Part shown: positions 34,841-43,028 of the stretch, piece by piece
Numbering within the stretch: the stretch's first letter is position 1
How the letters are laid out: each line of letters opens with the position of its first letter
Assembly: GCA_964508185.1 (NCBI GenBank)
Contig: CAZDSS010000010.1
Location: forward strand, 1 to 44,138
Source: CAZDSS01 sp964508185
Lineage (GTDB): Bacteria > Pseudomonadota > Alphaproteobacteria > Sphingomonadales > Govanellaceae
Length of the DNA stretch: 44,138 nucleotides
Reading direction: 5' to 3'
Position numbers and translations under genes: made by a program
The notes under the pieces: generated by a model
Database searches by the model: none
What the model saw: only the letters and a program-made list of their open reading frames with translations
What the model was told of the DNA's origin: nothing

Positions 34841-35710
34841 TCATTTGGCGTCCGGCCGGGCGAGCGGCTCCGCGAACAGGCCGACCACGCCCGCCGCGCC
34901 GCGAATGCCGTTGGCTTCCGCCGCCGCGGCAAGGGCCGCAAGCTCGGGCGCGTCGTCGCTCAGGCAACGGCTGGTCGCCAGCAAATGTGACGCGGTGGGC
35001 GTCGTCCCGCTCGCCTTATAGGAGGCGACGAGGGAAAGTTCCAGTCCGACGGCGGCGGCAGCGGCCACGATCCGCTCGCCGTCCCGCTCGCCGCCCTGGA
35101 CCATGATCCAGCAGCGGTCGCGGCCGCTGGGCTCCGGCTGGCTGGCGGCGACGAGATAGCCGGAGGTCGCGCCCGGCGTTTCGAGCACCGGCAGCGCCGC
35201 CACCACCCGCGGGCGGTTGACGCCCCAGAGCGGAAGATCCACCCACCAGGGCAGGATTTCGGGGTCGGGCAAAAGGCCCAGCACAGCTTCGCCCGCGGCG
35301 ATGGAGCGGAGGACGGCGCGACAGTCGCTCGCCGTTGCGAGGGGCGTTCCGGCGCCGAAATGGCAGCGCGCCAGATCCCACAGGTCGAGGCCGCCGCCAT
35401 TGGCGAAGACGCGCACCGTGAAGGGATACTGAAGCCGCAGGAAGGCCGCGATGATGGAGCGCCAGATGCCGACGAGGGTATCCGCCGACAGGGGGCCGTC
35501 ATAGTCCTCGAGAAGGCGCCGGATGATTTCCATCTCCCGCGCGGGGCGGAGCGCGTCGGCGACGCTGCTGCCCGCCGCCCGCTTCAGCGCGCCGATGCGC
35601 AGGACCGCTTCGCCGCGGCGCTTGATGAGGTCGAGAAGGGCGCTGTCGATGCGGTCGATCTCCGCGCGCAGGGCCTGGAATTCGGTATGGTTATTCTGTT
35701 GCTGGTCCAT
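34841..35710 (-). CDS. Chorismate mutase (AroQ type) fused to a degenerate prephenate-dehydratase-like domain
   Basis: Residues 10-95 of this 289-residue protein form an AroQ helical chorismate mutase; R15, R32, K43, R58, E59 and Q94 are plausible counterparts of the E. coli catalytic set, with F90 where E. coli has serine. The remaining 190 residues start TVRVFANGGGLDLW and have the alpha/beta rhythm of prephenate dehydratase, but the catalytic TRF motif is absent (SGY instead). It would supply prephenate to the downstream tyrA. The ATG at 35710 is chosen because the mutase helix begins there; the frame continues upstream without family similarity. It is divergent from metX. Confidence 0.82.
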   Translation of the reverse strand: MDQQQNNHTEFQALRAEIDRIDSALLDLIKRRGEAVLRIGALKRAAGSSVADALRPAREMEIIRRLLEDYDGPLSADTLVGIWRSIIAAFLRLQYPFTVRVFANGGGLDLWDLARCHFGAGTPLATASDCRAVLRSIAAGEAVLGLLPDPEILPWWVDLPLWGVNRPRVVAALPVLETPGATSGYLVAASQPEPSGRDRCWIMVQGGERDGERIVAAAAAVGLELSLVASYKASGTTPTASHLLATSRCLSDDAPELAALAAAAEANGIRGAAGVVGLFAEPLARPDAK

Positions 35711-35826
35711 CGCGGCGCAATCATACTGATGGGTGGCATGAACGTCGGTCGAAATTAGTCGCGCCGGCGGCGAAAAGCAAAAGATTAGGCTGCTCGCGAT
35801 GCGATCTTTCGCGGGCGCCGCTTTTC

Positions 35827-35854
35827 TTGACATTGGGCGCGGGGCTGATAGCAA
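35827..35854 (+). promoter_or_regulatory. Candidate promoter upstream of metX
   Basis: A perfect TTGACA (35827-35832, preceded by C) is followed after 16 bases by TAGCAA (35849-35854), 31 bases before the metX ATG. The -10 box is weak. The same stretch can also be read as a hairpin leader; both cannot act in one transcript. Confidence 0.4.
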
Positions 35855-35885
35855 TATTGCCACGCCGCACCAAAGAACGATTGGC

Positions 35886-37064
35886 ATGAACAAGTCCTCC
35901 TCGATCGGCATCAAGCGACACGGCCCGAATGGGGAAATGCCCGAATTGCGCCGCGTGACGCTCGGCACCGAGACGCCGCTCAAGCTCGATTGCGGCGCGG
36001 AGCTTGGCCCCTTTACCGTCGCCTATGAAACCTACGGCACGCTGAACGCGGACAGGTCCAACGCCATTCTCGTGTGCCATGCCCTGACCGGCGACCAGTT
36101 CTGCGCCGGGGACAATCCCTTCACGGGCAAGCGCGGCTGGTGGGAGAACATGGTCGGCCCCGGCAAGGTTCTGGACACCGACCGCTATTTCATCATCTGC
36201 TCGAACGTGCTCGGCAGCTGCTACGGCACCACCGGCCCGCGGGAGATCAATCCGGCGACGGGCGAGCCCTGGGGCCTCAACTTCCCGGTCATCACCATCC
36301 GAGACATGGTGCGGGCCCAGGCGGCGCTTGTCGATTACCTCGGCATCCACCAGCTGTTCTGCGTCATCGGCGGCTCCATGGGCGGGATGCAGGTCCTTGA
36401 ATGGGCGGCGACCTATCCGGACCGCGTCTTCTCGGCCGTGCCCATCGCCACCACCTCGCGCCATTCGGCCCAGAACATCGCCTTCCACGAGGTGGGGCGG
36501 CAGGCGGTGATGGCCGATCCCAACTGGCGCGGCGGCACCTATTACGCCGACGGCGTGGTGCCTCATGCGGGGCTTGCGGTCGCGCGCATGGCGGCGCACA
36601 TCACCTACATGTCGGAAGCGGGGCTCACCCGGCGGTTCGGCCGCAATCTGCAGGACCGGGACTGCTTCACCTACGGGTTCGACGCCGACTTCCAGATCGA
36701 AAGCTATCTGCGGCATCAGGGGATCACCTTCGTCGACCGGTTCGACGCCAACAGCTATCTCTACATCACCCGGGCCATGGATTATTTCGACCTCGCGGCG
36801 GAGCATGGCGGATCACTGGCCAACGCCTTCCGCGGCAGCGCCACCCGGTTCTGCGTCATGTCCTTCACCAGCGACTGGCTCTATCCCACCTCCGACAGCC
36901 GGGCGATCGTTCATGCGCTGAATGCGGTCGCGGCGCCCGTGAGCTTCGTCGAGATCGACACCGACAAGGGCCATGACAGCTTTTTGCTCGACGTGCCCGA
37001 GATGTTCACCATCCTGCGCGGCTTCCTTGAGGCCGCGGCGCGCCATCGCGGTCTTGCGGCATGA
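35886..37064 (+). CDS. metX: Homoserine O-acetyltransferase
   Basis: This 392-residue alpha/beta hydrolase-fold enzyme activates homoserine in methionine synthesis. The nucleophile is S164 in IGGSMGGMQ, with D330 (TSDWLYP) and H363 (KGHDSFL). The HALTGDQ and GTTGPREINP stretches are typical of MetX. Some family members use succinyl-CoA rather than acetyl-CoA, so donor is not certain. I start at ATG 35886, next to the usual N-terminus; a clear Shine-Dalgarno is lacking. metW overlaps its stop by ATGA. Confidence 0.94.
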   Translation: MNKSSSIGIKRHGPNGEMPELRRVTLGTETPLKLDCGAELGPFTVAYETYGTLNADRSNAILVCHALTGDQFCAGDNPFTGKRGWWENMVGPGKVLDTDRYFIICSNVLGSCYGTTGPREINPATGEPWGLNFPVITIRDMVRAQAALVDYLGIHQLFCVIGGSMGGMQVLEWAATYPDRVFSAVPIATTSRHSAQNIAFHEVGRQAVMADPNWRGGTYYADGVVPHAGLAVARMAAHITYMSEAGLTRRFGRNLQDRDCFTYGFDADFQIESYLRHQGITFVDRFDANSYLYITRAMDYFDLAAEHGGSLANAFRGSATRFCVMSFTSDWLYPTSDSRAIVHALNAVAAPVSFVEIDTDKGHDSFLLDVPEMFTILRGFLEAAARHRGLAA

Positions 37065-37717
37065 TCGTACCGGAGTCGGTGGAGAATAACGGCTGGGTCA
37101 ACCGGCCGCAGGACATCCGGGTGGATCTGCTGCTCATCGGACAGATGGTGCAGCCGGGAAGCCGCGTGCTGGACGTGGGCTGCGGCGACGGCGCGCTCCT
37201 CGACTTTCTCGTGCAGGAGCGGGGGGCGGATGCGCGCGGCATCGAATTGAGCCAGGATGGGGTCAATGCCTGCGTCGCCCGGGGGCTTTCGGTCATTCAG
37301 GGGGATGCGGACAAGGATCTCCGCGACTATCCCTCCAAGACCTTCGACTACGTGATCCTGAGCCAGACCCTGCAGGCGACGCACCGGCCGCGGGACGTGC
37401 TGCGGGAGCTTCTCCGCATCGGGCGGCGCGCCATCGTGTCCTTCCCCAATTTCGGCAACTGGCGGGTGCGCTTCGATCTTCTGTTGTCGGGCCGCATGCC
37501 CAATACCGGGACGCTCGACAATCCCTGGTATTCGACGCCCAACATCCATCTCTGCACCATCCGCGATTTCGTGGTGCTGTGCGACGAGATGGGGATCGAG
37601 ATCGAACAGAGCCTCGCGATCAATGCGCGCGGCCGGCCCATGCCCTGGGCGCGCTCCGTTCTGCTTGCCAACTGGTTCGCCGATCAGGGTCTTTTCGTTC
37701 TCAAGTCGCGGGACTGA
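37061..37717 (+). CDS. metW: MetW, methionine-biosynthesis methyltransferase-like partner of MetX
   Basis: The 218-residue protein has a class-I SAM-binding motif VLDVGCGDGALLDFL (about 36-50) and the MetW-typical FPNFGNWRVR, PWYSTPNIHLCTIRDF. MetW is encoded with MetX across many proteobacteria and is thought to support the transferase; its own substrate is not known to me. It overlaps metX at the start and a convergent methyltransferase gene by 34 bases at the end. Confidence 0.94.
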   Translation: MIVPESVENNGWVNRPQDIRVDLLLIGQMVQPGSRVLDVGCGDGALLDFLVQERGADARGIELSQDGVNACVARGLSVIQGDADKDLRDYPSKTFDYVILSQTLQATHRPRDVLRELLRIGRRAIVSFPNFGNWRVRFDLLLSGRMPNTGTLDNPWYSTPNIHLCTIRDFVVLCDEMGIEIEQSLAINARGRPMPWARSVLLANWFADQGLFVLKSRD

Positions 37718-38499
37718 TCGGCCGCATTCACCACCCCCTGGGGCTGGGGCAGCACGACGACGCGGCGGCGCGGCATGGCGGGCTGCGCCGTGCCGGTCAT
37801 GGCATAGATCTGCTTTTCCGCTTCCATCATCAGGACGCCGCCGAGGCCTGACCACCAGCGCCGCCCCAGCCGCTCCGCCGCCATCAGCGCGCGAAGCCCG
37901 GCGCGGCTCGCAAACGGCGGCATGAACAGGCTTGCGCCGCGCACGCCCGGCGTGAACATGCATTGCCGGAAGGCTTCCTCGAGCTGGCTGCGGCTGAACG
38001 GGCGGCCGTAGCCGAACGGGGTCTTCTCGCTCAGGGCCCAGGGGCCGCTGCGGTTCGGCACCACGGCGAGCACCCGGCCCGCGGGGGCGAGGATGCGCCA
38101 TACCTCCCGCAGCAGCGCGCGGAATTCCTCCGTCGTCTCCAGGGCATGGATCAGCAGGACCCGGTCGATTGAGGCATCCGGCAGCGGCAGGGCATGTTCG
38201 GCGCAGAGGGCGACGAGATTGCCCGAACGCGCACCCCCCGTGCCGGTCGCCAGCGGCCGCACAGGCCAGGGATGCACCCCCTGGCGCGCGGGCATGATGG
38301 CGATCACCCGCTCCGGCCCGCGGGCCCGCACCGGCTCCATGAGGCTGCCGAGATAGGGGACCGCGTAGCCGAGGCCGAGCACGGATTGTCCCGAAAGATC
38401 GGGCCACAGTTCGCGGATCGCGGCGGACACGAGGCGCGCCGTCACCGCCCCGAGGCGGGACGCGTAGAAGTCGCGCAATCGTGTCACATCCAGGAACAT
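37684..38499 (-). CDS. Class I SAM-dependent methyltransferase (function unknown)
   Basis: This 271-residue protein resembles small-molecule methyltransferases: a motif-I region VLGLGYAVPYLGSL (about 40-53) where most have a DxGxG loop, then DRVLLIHALETTEEF and a post-motif LREVWRILAPAGRVLAVVPN. The altered motif I, without the usual acidic residue, is typical of the alphaproteobacterial group found beside metW or gloB. Substrate is unknown. There is no signal peptide. Confidence 0.82.
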   Translation of the reverse strand: MFLDVTRLRDFYASRLGAVTARLVSAAIRELWPDLSGQSVLGLGYAVPYLGSLMEPVRARGPERVIAIMPARQGVHPWPVRPLATGTGGARSGNLVALCAEHALPLPDASIDRVLLIHALETTEEFRALLREVWRILAPAGRVLAVVPNRSGPWALSEKTPFGYGRPFSRSQLEEAFRQCMFTPGVRGASLFMPPFASRAGLRALMAAERLGRRWWSGLGGVLMMEAEKQIYAMTGTAQPAMPRRRVVVLPQPQGVVNAADQSRDLRTKRP

Positions 38500-38549
38500 G
38501 GGCTCACCGGCAAAAGCTTACCGGTTCCCATAATACCCGTTTGACGCGA

Positions 38550-39272
38550 TCAATACATATGCTGGCCGCCGTTGATGGAAAGCGTCGATCCGGTGATGAA
38601 GCCCGAATCGTCCGACGCGAGGAACAGCACGCCCCGCGCAATCTCCGCCGCCCGGCCGAGGCGGCCCGCCGGGATCTTGGCGATGATCTTGTCGAGCACC
38701 GGCTGCGGCACGGCGGCCACCATGTCGGTCTCCGTGTAGCCCGGGGCGAGGGCGTTGACGGTGATTCCGAACCGCGCCCCTTCCTGGGCGAGGGCCTTGG
38801 TGAAGCCGTGGATCCCCGCTTTCGCGGCGCTGTAGTTGCACTGGCCGTACTGCCCGCACTGGCCGTTGATGGAGCTGATATTGATGATGCGGCCGAACTT
38901 CCGCTCGGCCATGCGGGGGAACACCGCCTTGCTGAGATTGAAGCAGGAGGTGAGGTTGGTATCCAGCACCTCGCGCCACTGGGCGTAGGTCATCTTGAGC
39001 AGGGTGGCATCGCGCGTGATGCCCGCGTTGTTCACCAGGATGTCCACGGGTCCCACGGCCTCGGTCACCGCGGCGACGCCCTTCTGGCAGGCGTCATAGT
39101 CCGACACGTCCCACTTGAAGACGGGGATCCCCGTTTCCTTCGAGAACGCCTCGGCGGCCTGGTCGTTGCCGCCGTAATTGGCGGCGACCAGGTAACCGGA
39201 CTCCTTCAGTGCAATGGAAATCGCCTTCCCGATGCCGCGGGTGCCGCCCGTGACCAGCGCAATGCGTGCCAT
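38550..39272 (-). CDS. phaB: Acetoacetyl-CoA reductase
   Basis: This 240-residue short-chain dehydrogenase reduces acetoacetyl-CoA to (R)-3-hydroxybutyryl-CoA with NADPH. The nucleotide loop is TGGTRGIGKAI; the active site has Y147 and K151 (NYSAAKAG) and a serine in NISSINGQ. The SSINGQ-QYGQ pattern is specific to PhaB. AAGGA eight bases before the ATG gives a good ribosome site. It follows phaA on the same strand after 135 bases. Confidence 0.95.
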   Translation of the reverse strand: MARIALVTGGTRGIGKAISIALKESGYLVAANYGGNDQAAEAFSKETGIPVFKWDVSDYDACQKGVAAVTEAVGPVDILVNNAGITRDATLLKMTYAQWREVLDTNLTSCFNLSKAVFPRMAERKFGRIINISSINGQCGQYGQCNYSAAKAGIHGFTKALAQEGARFGITVNALAPGYTETDMVAAVPQPVLDKIIAKIPAGRLGRAAEIARGVLFLASDDSGFITGSTLSINGGQHMY

Positions 39273-39323
39273 TCTTGTTATCCTTTCTGCTCTGACTGAC
39301 GTCTCTTCCTGTTTTTTTGAAAG

Positions 39324-39337
39324 CGGCCTTGTGGCCG
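39324..39337 (-). other. Small hairpin between phaA and phaB
   Basis: CGGCC (39324-39328) and GGCCG (39333-39337) pair around a four-base loop in the 135-base phaA-phaB gap. No T run follows on the reverse strand, so it is more likely an mRNA-processing or stability element than a terminator. Confidence 0.3.
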
Positions 39338-39407
39338 TTCTGGTTTCTGCCTCTTGTGATTATGTGGCCCCGGTTCACGGACCGGCCCGGGGCGACCGGA
39401 TTCCGTG

Positions 39408-40583
39408 TCAGCCCCGTTCGACGCAGAGGGCGATGCCCATGCCGCCGCCGATGCAGAGGGTGGCGAGGCCGCGCTTCGCGTCGCGCCGCGCCATCTCGTG
39501 AAGCAGCGTCACCAGCACCCGCGCGCCGCTCGCGCCGATGGGATGGCCGAGGGCGATCGCCCCGCCGTTGACGTTCACCTTCTCCACGTCCCAGCCGAGG
39601 TCCCGGTTGACGGCGCAGGCCTGGGCGGCGAAGGCTTCATTGGCTTCGATGAGGTCGAGATCGTCGACGCTCCAGCCCGCCTTCTCCAGCGCCTTGCGGC
39701 TCGCCGGAATGGGGCCGGTGCCCATATAGGCGGGATCGACCCCGGCCTGAGCCCAGGAGGCGATGCGGGCGAGCGGCTGAATGCCGCGCTTCGCCGCAGC
39801 GCTTTCGCTCATCAATACGAGGGCCGCCGCGCCGTCATTGATGCCGGAGGCGTTGGCGGCGGTCACGGTGCCGTCCTTGTCGAAGGCTGGGCGCAGGCCG
39901 GCGACGCTTTCGTAGGTGACGCCGTGGCGGATGTATTCGTCGCTGTCCACCACCGTCTCGCCCTTCCGGGTCTTGAGGGTGACGGGCGTGATCTCGTCGC
40001 GGAACTTGCCCGCCTTCTGGGCCGCCTCGGCCTTGTTCTGGGAGGCGACGGCGAAGCGGTCCTGCTCCTCGCGGGTGATCTGCCACTTGCGGGCCACGTT
40101 CTCCGCCGTGTTGCCCATGTGATAGCCGTTGAAGGCGCACCACAGGCCGTCCTTGATCATGCTGTCCACGAGCTTGACGTCGCCCATGCGCGCGCCGCTG
40201 CGCAGATGGGCCACATGGGGGGCGAGGGACATGTTTTCCTGGCCGCCCACCACCACGATCTCGCTGTCGCCGTTGCGGATCGCCTGGGTACCGAGGGCGA
40301 CGGAGCGCAGGCCGGAGCCGCAGACCTGATTGACGATCCAGGCCGGGGTCTCGTTGGGCAGGCCCGCGGCGAGCGCTGCCTGACGCGCCGGGTTCTGGCC
40401 CTGGCCGGCGGTCAGGACCTGACCCAGGATCACTTCGGACACCTCTTCGGGCGCGGTTTTCGCGCGGGAAAGCGCCTCGCGGATCACGGCCGCGCCCAGT
40501 TCGTGGGCGGGCGTGTTGGCGAATGCGCCATTGAACGAGCCGATGGCGGTCCGCGTGGCGCTGGCGATGACTATGTCGGTCAT
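39408..40583 (-). CDS. phaA: Acetyl-CoA acetyltransferase (beta-ketothiolase)
   Basis: This 391-residue biosynthetic thiolase condenses two acetyl-CoA to acetoacetyl-CoA. The acyl-carrying cysteine is C88 in NQVCGSGL, and H347 (GHPIGASG) and C377 (CIGGGMG) complete the active site, each one residue off the Zoogloea numbering. The true start is the ATG at 40583, six bases after AAGAGG; the open frame upstream is non-coding leader. With phaB it supplies monomer for polyhydroxybutyrate. Confidence 0.96.
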   Translation of the reverse strand: MTDIVIASATRTAIGSFNGAFANTPAHELGAAVIREALSRAKTAPEEVSEVILGQVLTAGQGQNPARQAALAAGLPNETPAWIVNQVCGSGLRSVALGTQAIRNGDSEIVVVGGQENMSLAPHVAHLRSGARMGDVKLVDSMIKDGLWCAFNGYHMGNTAENVARKWQITREEQDRFAVASQNKAEAAQKAGKFRDEITPVTLKTRKGETVVDSDEYIRHGVTYESVAGLRPAFDKDGTVTAANASGINDGAAALVLMSESAAAKRGIQPLARIASWAQAGVDPAYMGTGPIPASRKALEKAGWSVDDLDLIEANEAFAAQACAVNRDLGWDVEKVNVNGGAIALGHPIGASGARVLVTLLHEMARRDAKRGLATLCIGGGMGIALCVERG

Positions 40584-40727
40584 TAGAACCTCTTGTTGTA
40601 ACGGGTGAGAGAAGGGATGCGCAGGCATGGCGCATGCGCGCCGGAACGCCGCAAGCGCGTCCCAGAAGGGAGAATACTCCTTAGCTCTCCCCCGTTCCAC
40701 CTACGCCATGTCTAATATGGTGCGATG

Positions 40728-40758
40728 CAAAAGAAAAGGACTTTGTCCGGACAAAGTC
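40728..40758 (-). terminator. Terminator after the PHA-synthase-like gene
   Basis: A perfect 20-base palindrome (40739-40758; arms GACTTTGTCC and GGACAAAGTC) is followed on the reverse strand by CTTTTCTTTTG (40738-40728). It lies 18 bases past the synthase-like stop codon and separates that gene from phaA. Confidence 0.75.
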
Positions 40759-40775
40759 GCTATTTCACGGTAATA

Positions 40776-42002
40776 TCATACCGCAATTTCCGTGGCCCAC
40801 TGTGCGAGGGGATCCCACAGGCTTTGCTCGGCCCCGATCCCCGCCATCATCGCCACATGGCCGGATCGCCCCTCGATCACCCTTGGCTCCCGCAACAGGG
40901 GCAGGACGGCGGCGGCGGAAGCGGGCGGGACGATGCGGTCCGCACGCGGGACGGCGACGAGGACCGGCATGTCCAGGTCATTGGGCGCAATGGTCTTTTG
41001 GCCCAGCCGCCATTCGCCTCGCGCCGGAAGATTGCGTCCGTACCAGTCGCGAAGGCAATCTTCGGCCACCTTGCGGGCAAGCGGCGGGCCGTCATTGGCC
41101 CAATCCTCGATGAGGACGAATCGCTGCGCCGCAGCACTGTCCGTCTCCATGCGGGCGAAGCGGCGGAACTTGCGGTCGCTCAAGGTTGGATCGATGCTGG
41201 CGAAGAAGATCTGCAACAGGTCGACGGGCACCGGCGCGCCGGGGGGCAGAAGGGCGAGGCTTCCGGTCATGAGATTGGTGAGCGCGCGGATCAGGATCGC
41301 GCCTTCGGCGTGAAAGTCCCAGGGGGTCGCGACCAGCGCGAGACCGCGGACGAGATCCGGCCGATGGAGGGCGGCTGCAAGGGCGAGATTGCCGCCCATG
41401 CAATAGCCGAGAAGAACCACGGGTCCCCCCGCAGCCTCCGCCGCCGCCGCGATCGCGGGGACGAGCCGGTCGAGGACATATTCGTCGAGCCCGAAATCCC
41501 GCTCCGCCGCGCCGGGGCTTCCCCAGTCCATGAGCATGGGCCGGAAGCCGCGGGCCGCGAGATGGCGCATGAGGCTCGCGTCCTCGTCGAGATCCAGGAT
41601 GAAGGCGGGATTGATGAGCGACGGCACGGCGAAGATCACGGGCCCGTGGCTTTCGGGCGCGTAATCGAGCAGCCGGCAGCCGCCGCGGGTCACGAGGGCG
41701 GAGGGATCCGCAAGGCGGCGGCGGTGGGGGTGCTTCTGGTACTTCTCGATGCCCGCGAGCATCTGGGCGATCCGCCGCTGGGCAAGTGATGCCGCCTGCA
41801 GATCGGCTTCCGTCCCGAGCTTCGTGATGGACCGTCGCAGGGCTTCCGCGTCGTCCCTCAGGTCGGGATGGATCGGCAGAAGGCCCGCGCGAAAGGCGGG
41901 CCAGGCTGCGGCGGCGCCGAGCCAGGTGGCGGAGGACGTCATGAGGTGGAACCCCAGGGGACGGGGGGCGAGCCTCCGGTCGAAGGGCGGCCGTTCCGCC
42001 AC
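40776..42002 (-). CDS. Short PHA-synthase-like alpha/beta hydrolase (PhaC-like)
   Basis: The 408-residue protein has the PHA synthase 'lipase-like box' with cysteine nucleophile (GYCMGG, C201), D355 in PRADRIVPP and H382 in GRSGHVAMM, plus the PhaC-typical DWGSPGAAERDFGLDEYV. Class I synthases are near 590 residues and class III near 355 with a PhaE partner, so this is an intermediate, short form. I start at the GTG 42002, one base after the stop of the upstream small gene, because the segment RPLGFHL resembles the N-terminus of relatives; an ATG at 41942 is the alternative. It may be a true synthase or a PhaC-like protein of other function. Confidence 0.82.
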   Translation of the reverse strand: MAERPPFDRRLAPRPLGFHLMTSSATWLGAAAAWPAFRAGLLPIHPDLRDDAEALRRSITKLGTEADLQAASLAQRRIAQMLAGIEKYQKHPHRRRLADPSALVTRGGCRLLDYAPESHGPVIFAVPSLINPAFILDLDEDASLMRHLAARGFRPMLMDWGSPGAAERDFGLDEYVLDRLVPAIAAAAEAAGGPVVLLGYCMGGNLALAAALHRPDLVRGLALVATPWDFHAEGAILIRALTNLMTGSLALLPPGAPVPVDLLQIFFASIDPTLSDRKFRRFARMETDSAAAQRFVLIEDWANDGPPLARKVAEDCLRDWYGRNLPARGEWRLGQKTIAPNDLDMPVLVAVPRADRIVPPASAAAVLPLLREPRVIEGRSGHVAMMAGIGAEQSLWDPLAQWATEIAV

Positions 42003-42003
42003 G

Positions 42004-42180
42004 TCAGGCGCTCTCCCCCGGCCGGACGGCGCCTTTGGCCGCGCTCTTCTCAAGCTCTGCGCGCGCAAGGTCGAGCAGCGCCTGCAGGGGCGCCTCGTTG
42101 GCATAGGCCAGGAGATTGCGCTGCCAGAGATCGAGATAGGCCTCGATCGCCTCCCCCGGGCGGTCGTTCTCGTGGGGCAC
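42004..42180 (-). CDS. Small 58-residue protein upstream of the PhaC-like gene
   Basis: This short reading frame encodes an almost wholly helical, amphipathic protein. Its core AIEAYLDLWQRNLLAYANEA recalls the aromatic/Leu helices of phasins and of PHA-synthase partner proteins. It starts at GTG 42180 with AGGAGG four bases before it, and its stop is followed after one base by the synthase-like GTG, so translation is probably coupled. I recognise no named family. A role as synthase partner or granule-binding peptide is inference. Confidence 0.7.
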   Translation of the reverse strand: MPHENDRPGEAIEAYLDLWQRNLLAYANEAPLQALLDLARAELEKSAAKGAVRPGESA

Positions 42181-42407
42181 GGGTCCTCCTGCTGTGCCGC
42201 AACAATTCCCTTGCGCTTCGCAGCAAAAGTTTGAAACTATGCCGGAAGTCGGGCGACGACCAATGTCTCACAGGTTCTCCATTGTCCGCAAGTGAGCGCC
42301 GCCGGGGGGTGCGCCGCTTGCCGCCGAATGGCCGTGACGCGCCGCCCGAGTCAACCGACGAAGCGAGGTCCCCCGACCGGCAGGGTCCATGGGGCGAGGA
42401 GAGCAGG

Positions 42408-43016
42408 GTGGCCGAAAAAAGTTCCGCCAAGGATCCCGTCATCATCAAGAAATACGCCAACCGCCGTCTCTACAACACGGAGACGTCGAGCTACGTGACA
42501 CTTGAATACCTCGCCCAGATGGTGAAGGACGGGCGCGATTTCGTGGTCACCGACGCCAAGACCGGCGACGACATCACCCGCGCCGTCCTGGCCCAGATCA
42601 TCTTCGAGGAAGAAAGCAAGGGCGAGACGCTGCTGCCGCTCAATTTCCTGCGCCAGCTCATCTCTCTCTACGGCGAAGGGCTGAACTCCATGCTGCCCCG
42701 GTATCTGGAGGCGACCATGGACATGTTCACCCGCAACCAGGAGCAATACCGGCAGTATCTGCAGGAGCAGCTCAAGGCGCCGGCCAAGGCCTTCACCTCG
42801 TCCTTCGAGGAGATGGCGCGGCAGAACATGGCCGCCTTCGAGCGGGCGACCCGCATGTTCTCCCCCTTCGGCTTCGGCGCCGCCGCCGACGAGGGGCGCA
42901 CGCCGCCGCCCGAGCCGAAGAAGGACAGGCCTGCGGGCGACGAGCTGCAGGAGCTCAAGGAACAGCTCCGCGCCATGCAGGAAAAGATCGAGGCCCTGAG
43001 CAAGCGCGAAGGCTGA
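42408..43016 (+). CDS. phaR: Polyhydroxyalkanoate synthesis repressor PhaR
   Basis: This 202-residue regulator has the PHA-accumulation DNA-binding domain (about 9-70, IIKKYANRRLYNTETSSYVTL in two parts: IIKKYANRRLYNT and ETSSYVTLEYL), the PHB_acc region (FEEESKGETLLPLNFLRQLI) and a helical C-terminus ending in a coiled-coil ELQELKEQLRAMQEKIEAL. PhaR binds both PHA and DNA, repressing phasin and its own gene until granules form. It starts at a GTG with GAGGAG six bases upstream. It is divergent from the small-protein/PhaC-like operon over 227 bases. That gap holds a TTGC-N8-GCAA pair (42200s) that could be a PhaR site. Confidence 0.93.
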   Translation: MAEKSSAKDPVIIKKYANRRLYNTETSSYVTLEYLAQMVKDGRDFVVTDAKTGDDITRAVLAQIIFEEESKGETLLPLNFLRQLISLYGEGLNSMLPRYLEATMDMFTRNQEQYRQYLQEQLKAPAKAFTSSFEEMARQNMAAFERATRMFSPFGFGAAADEGRTPPPEPKKDRPAGDELQELKEQLRAMQEKIEALSKREG

Positions 43017-43028
43017 GACGCAGGCGCG

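Noticed and set aside
35820..35890. Canonical SAM-II riboswitch before metX
   Set aside because: The stem and part of the loop fit, but the highly conserved loop and GCTAAA tail do not; kept only as a weak finding.
40739..40758. The 20-base perfect palindrome as a repressor operator
   Set aside because: Its position just after a stop codon and the following T-rich tract fit a terminator better.
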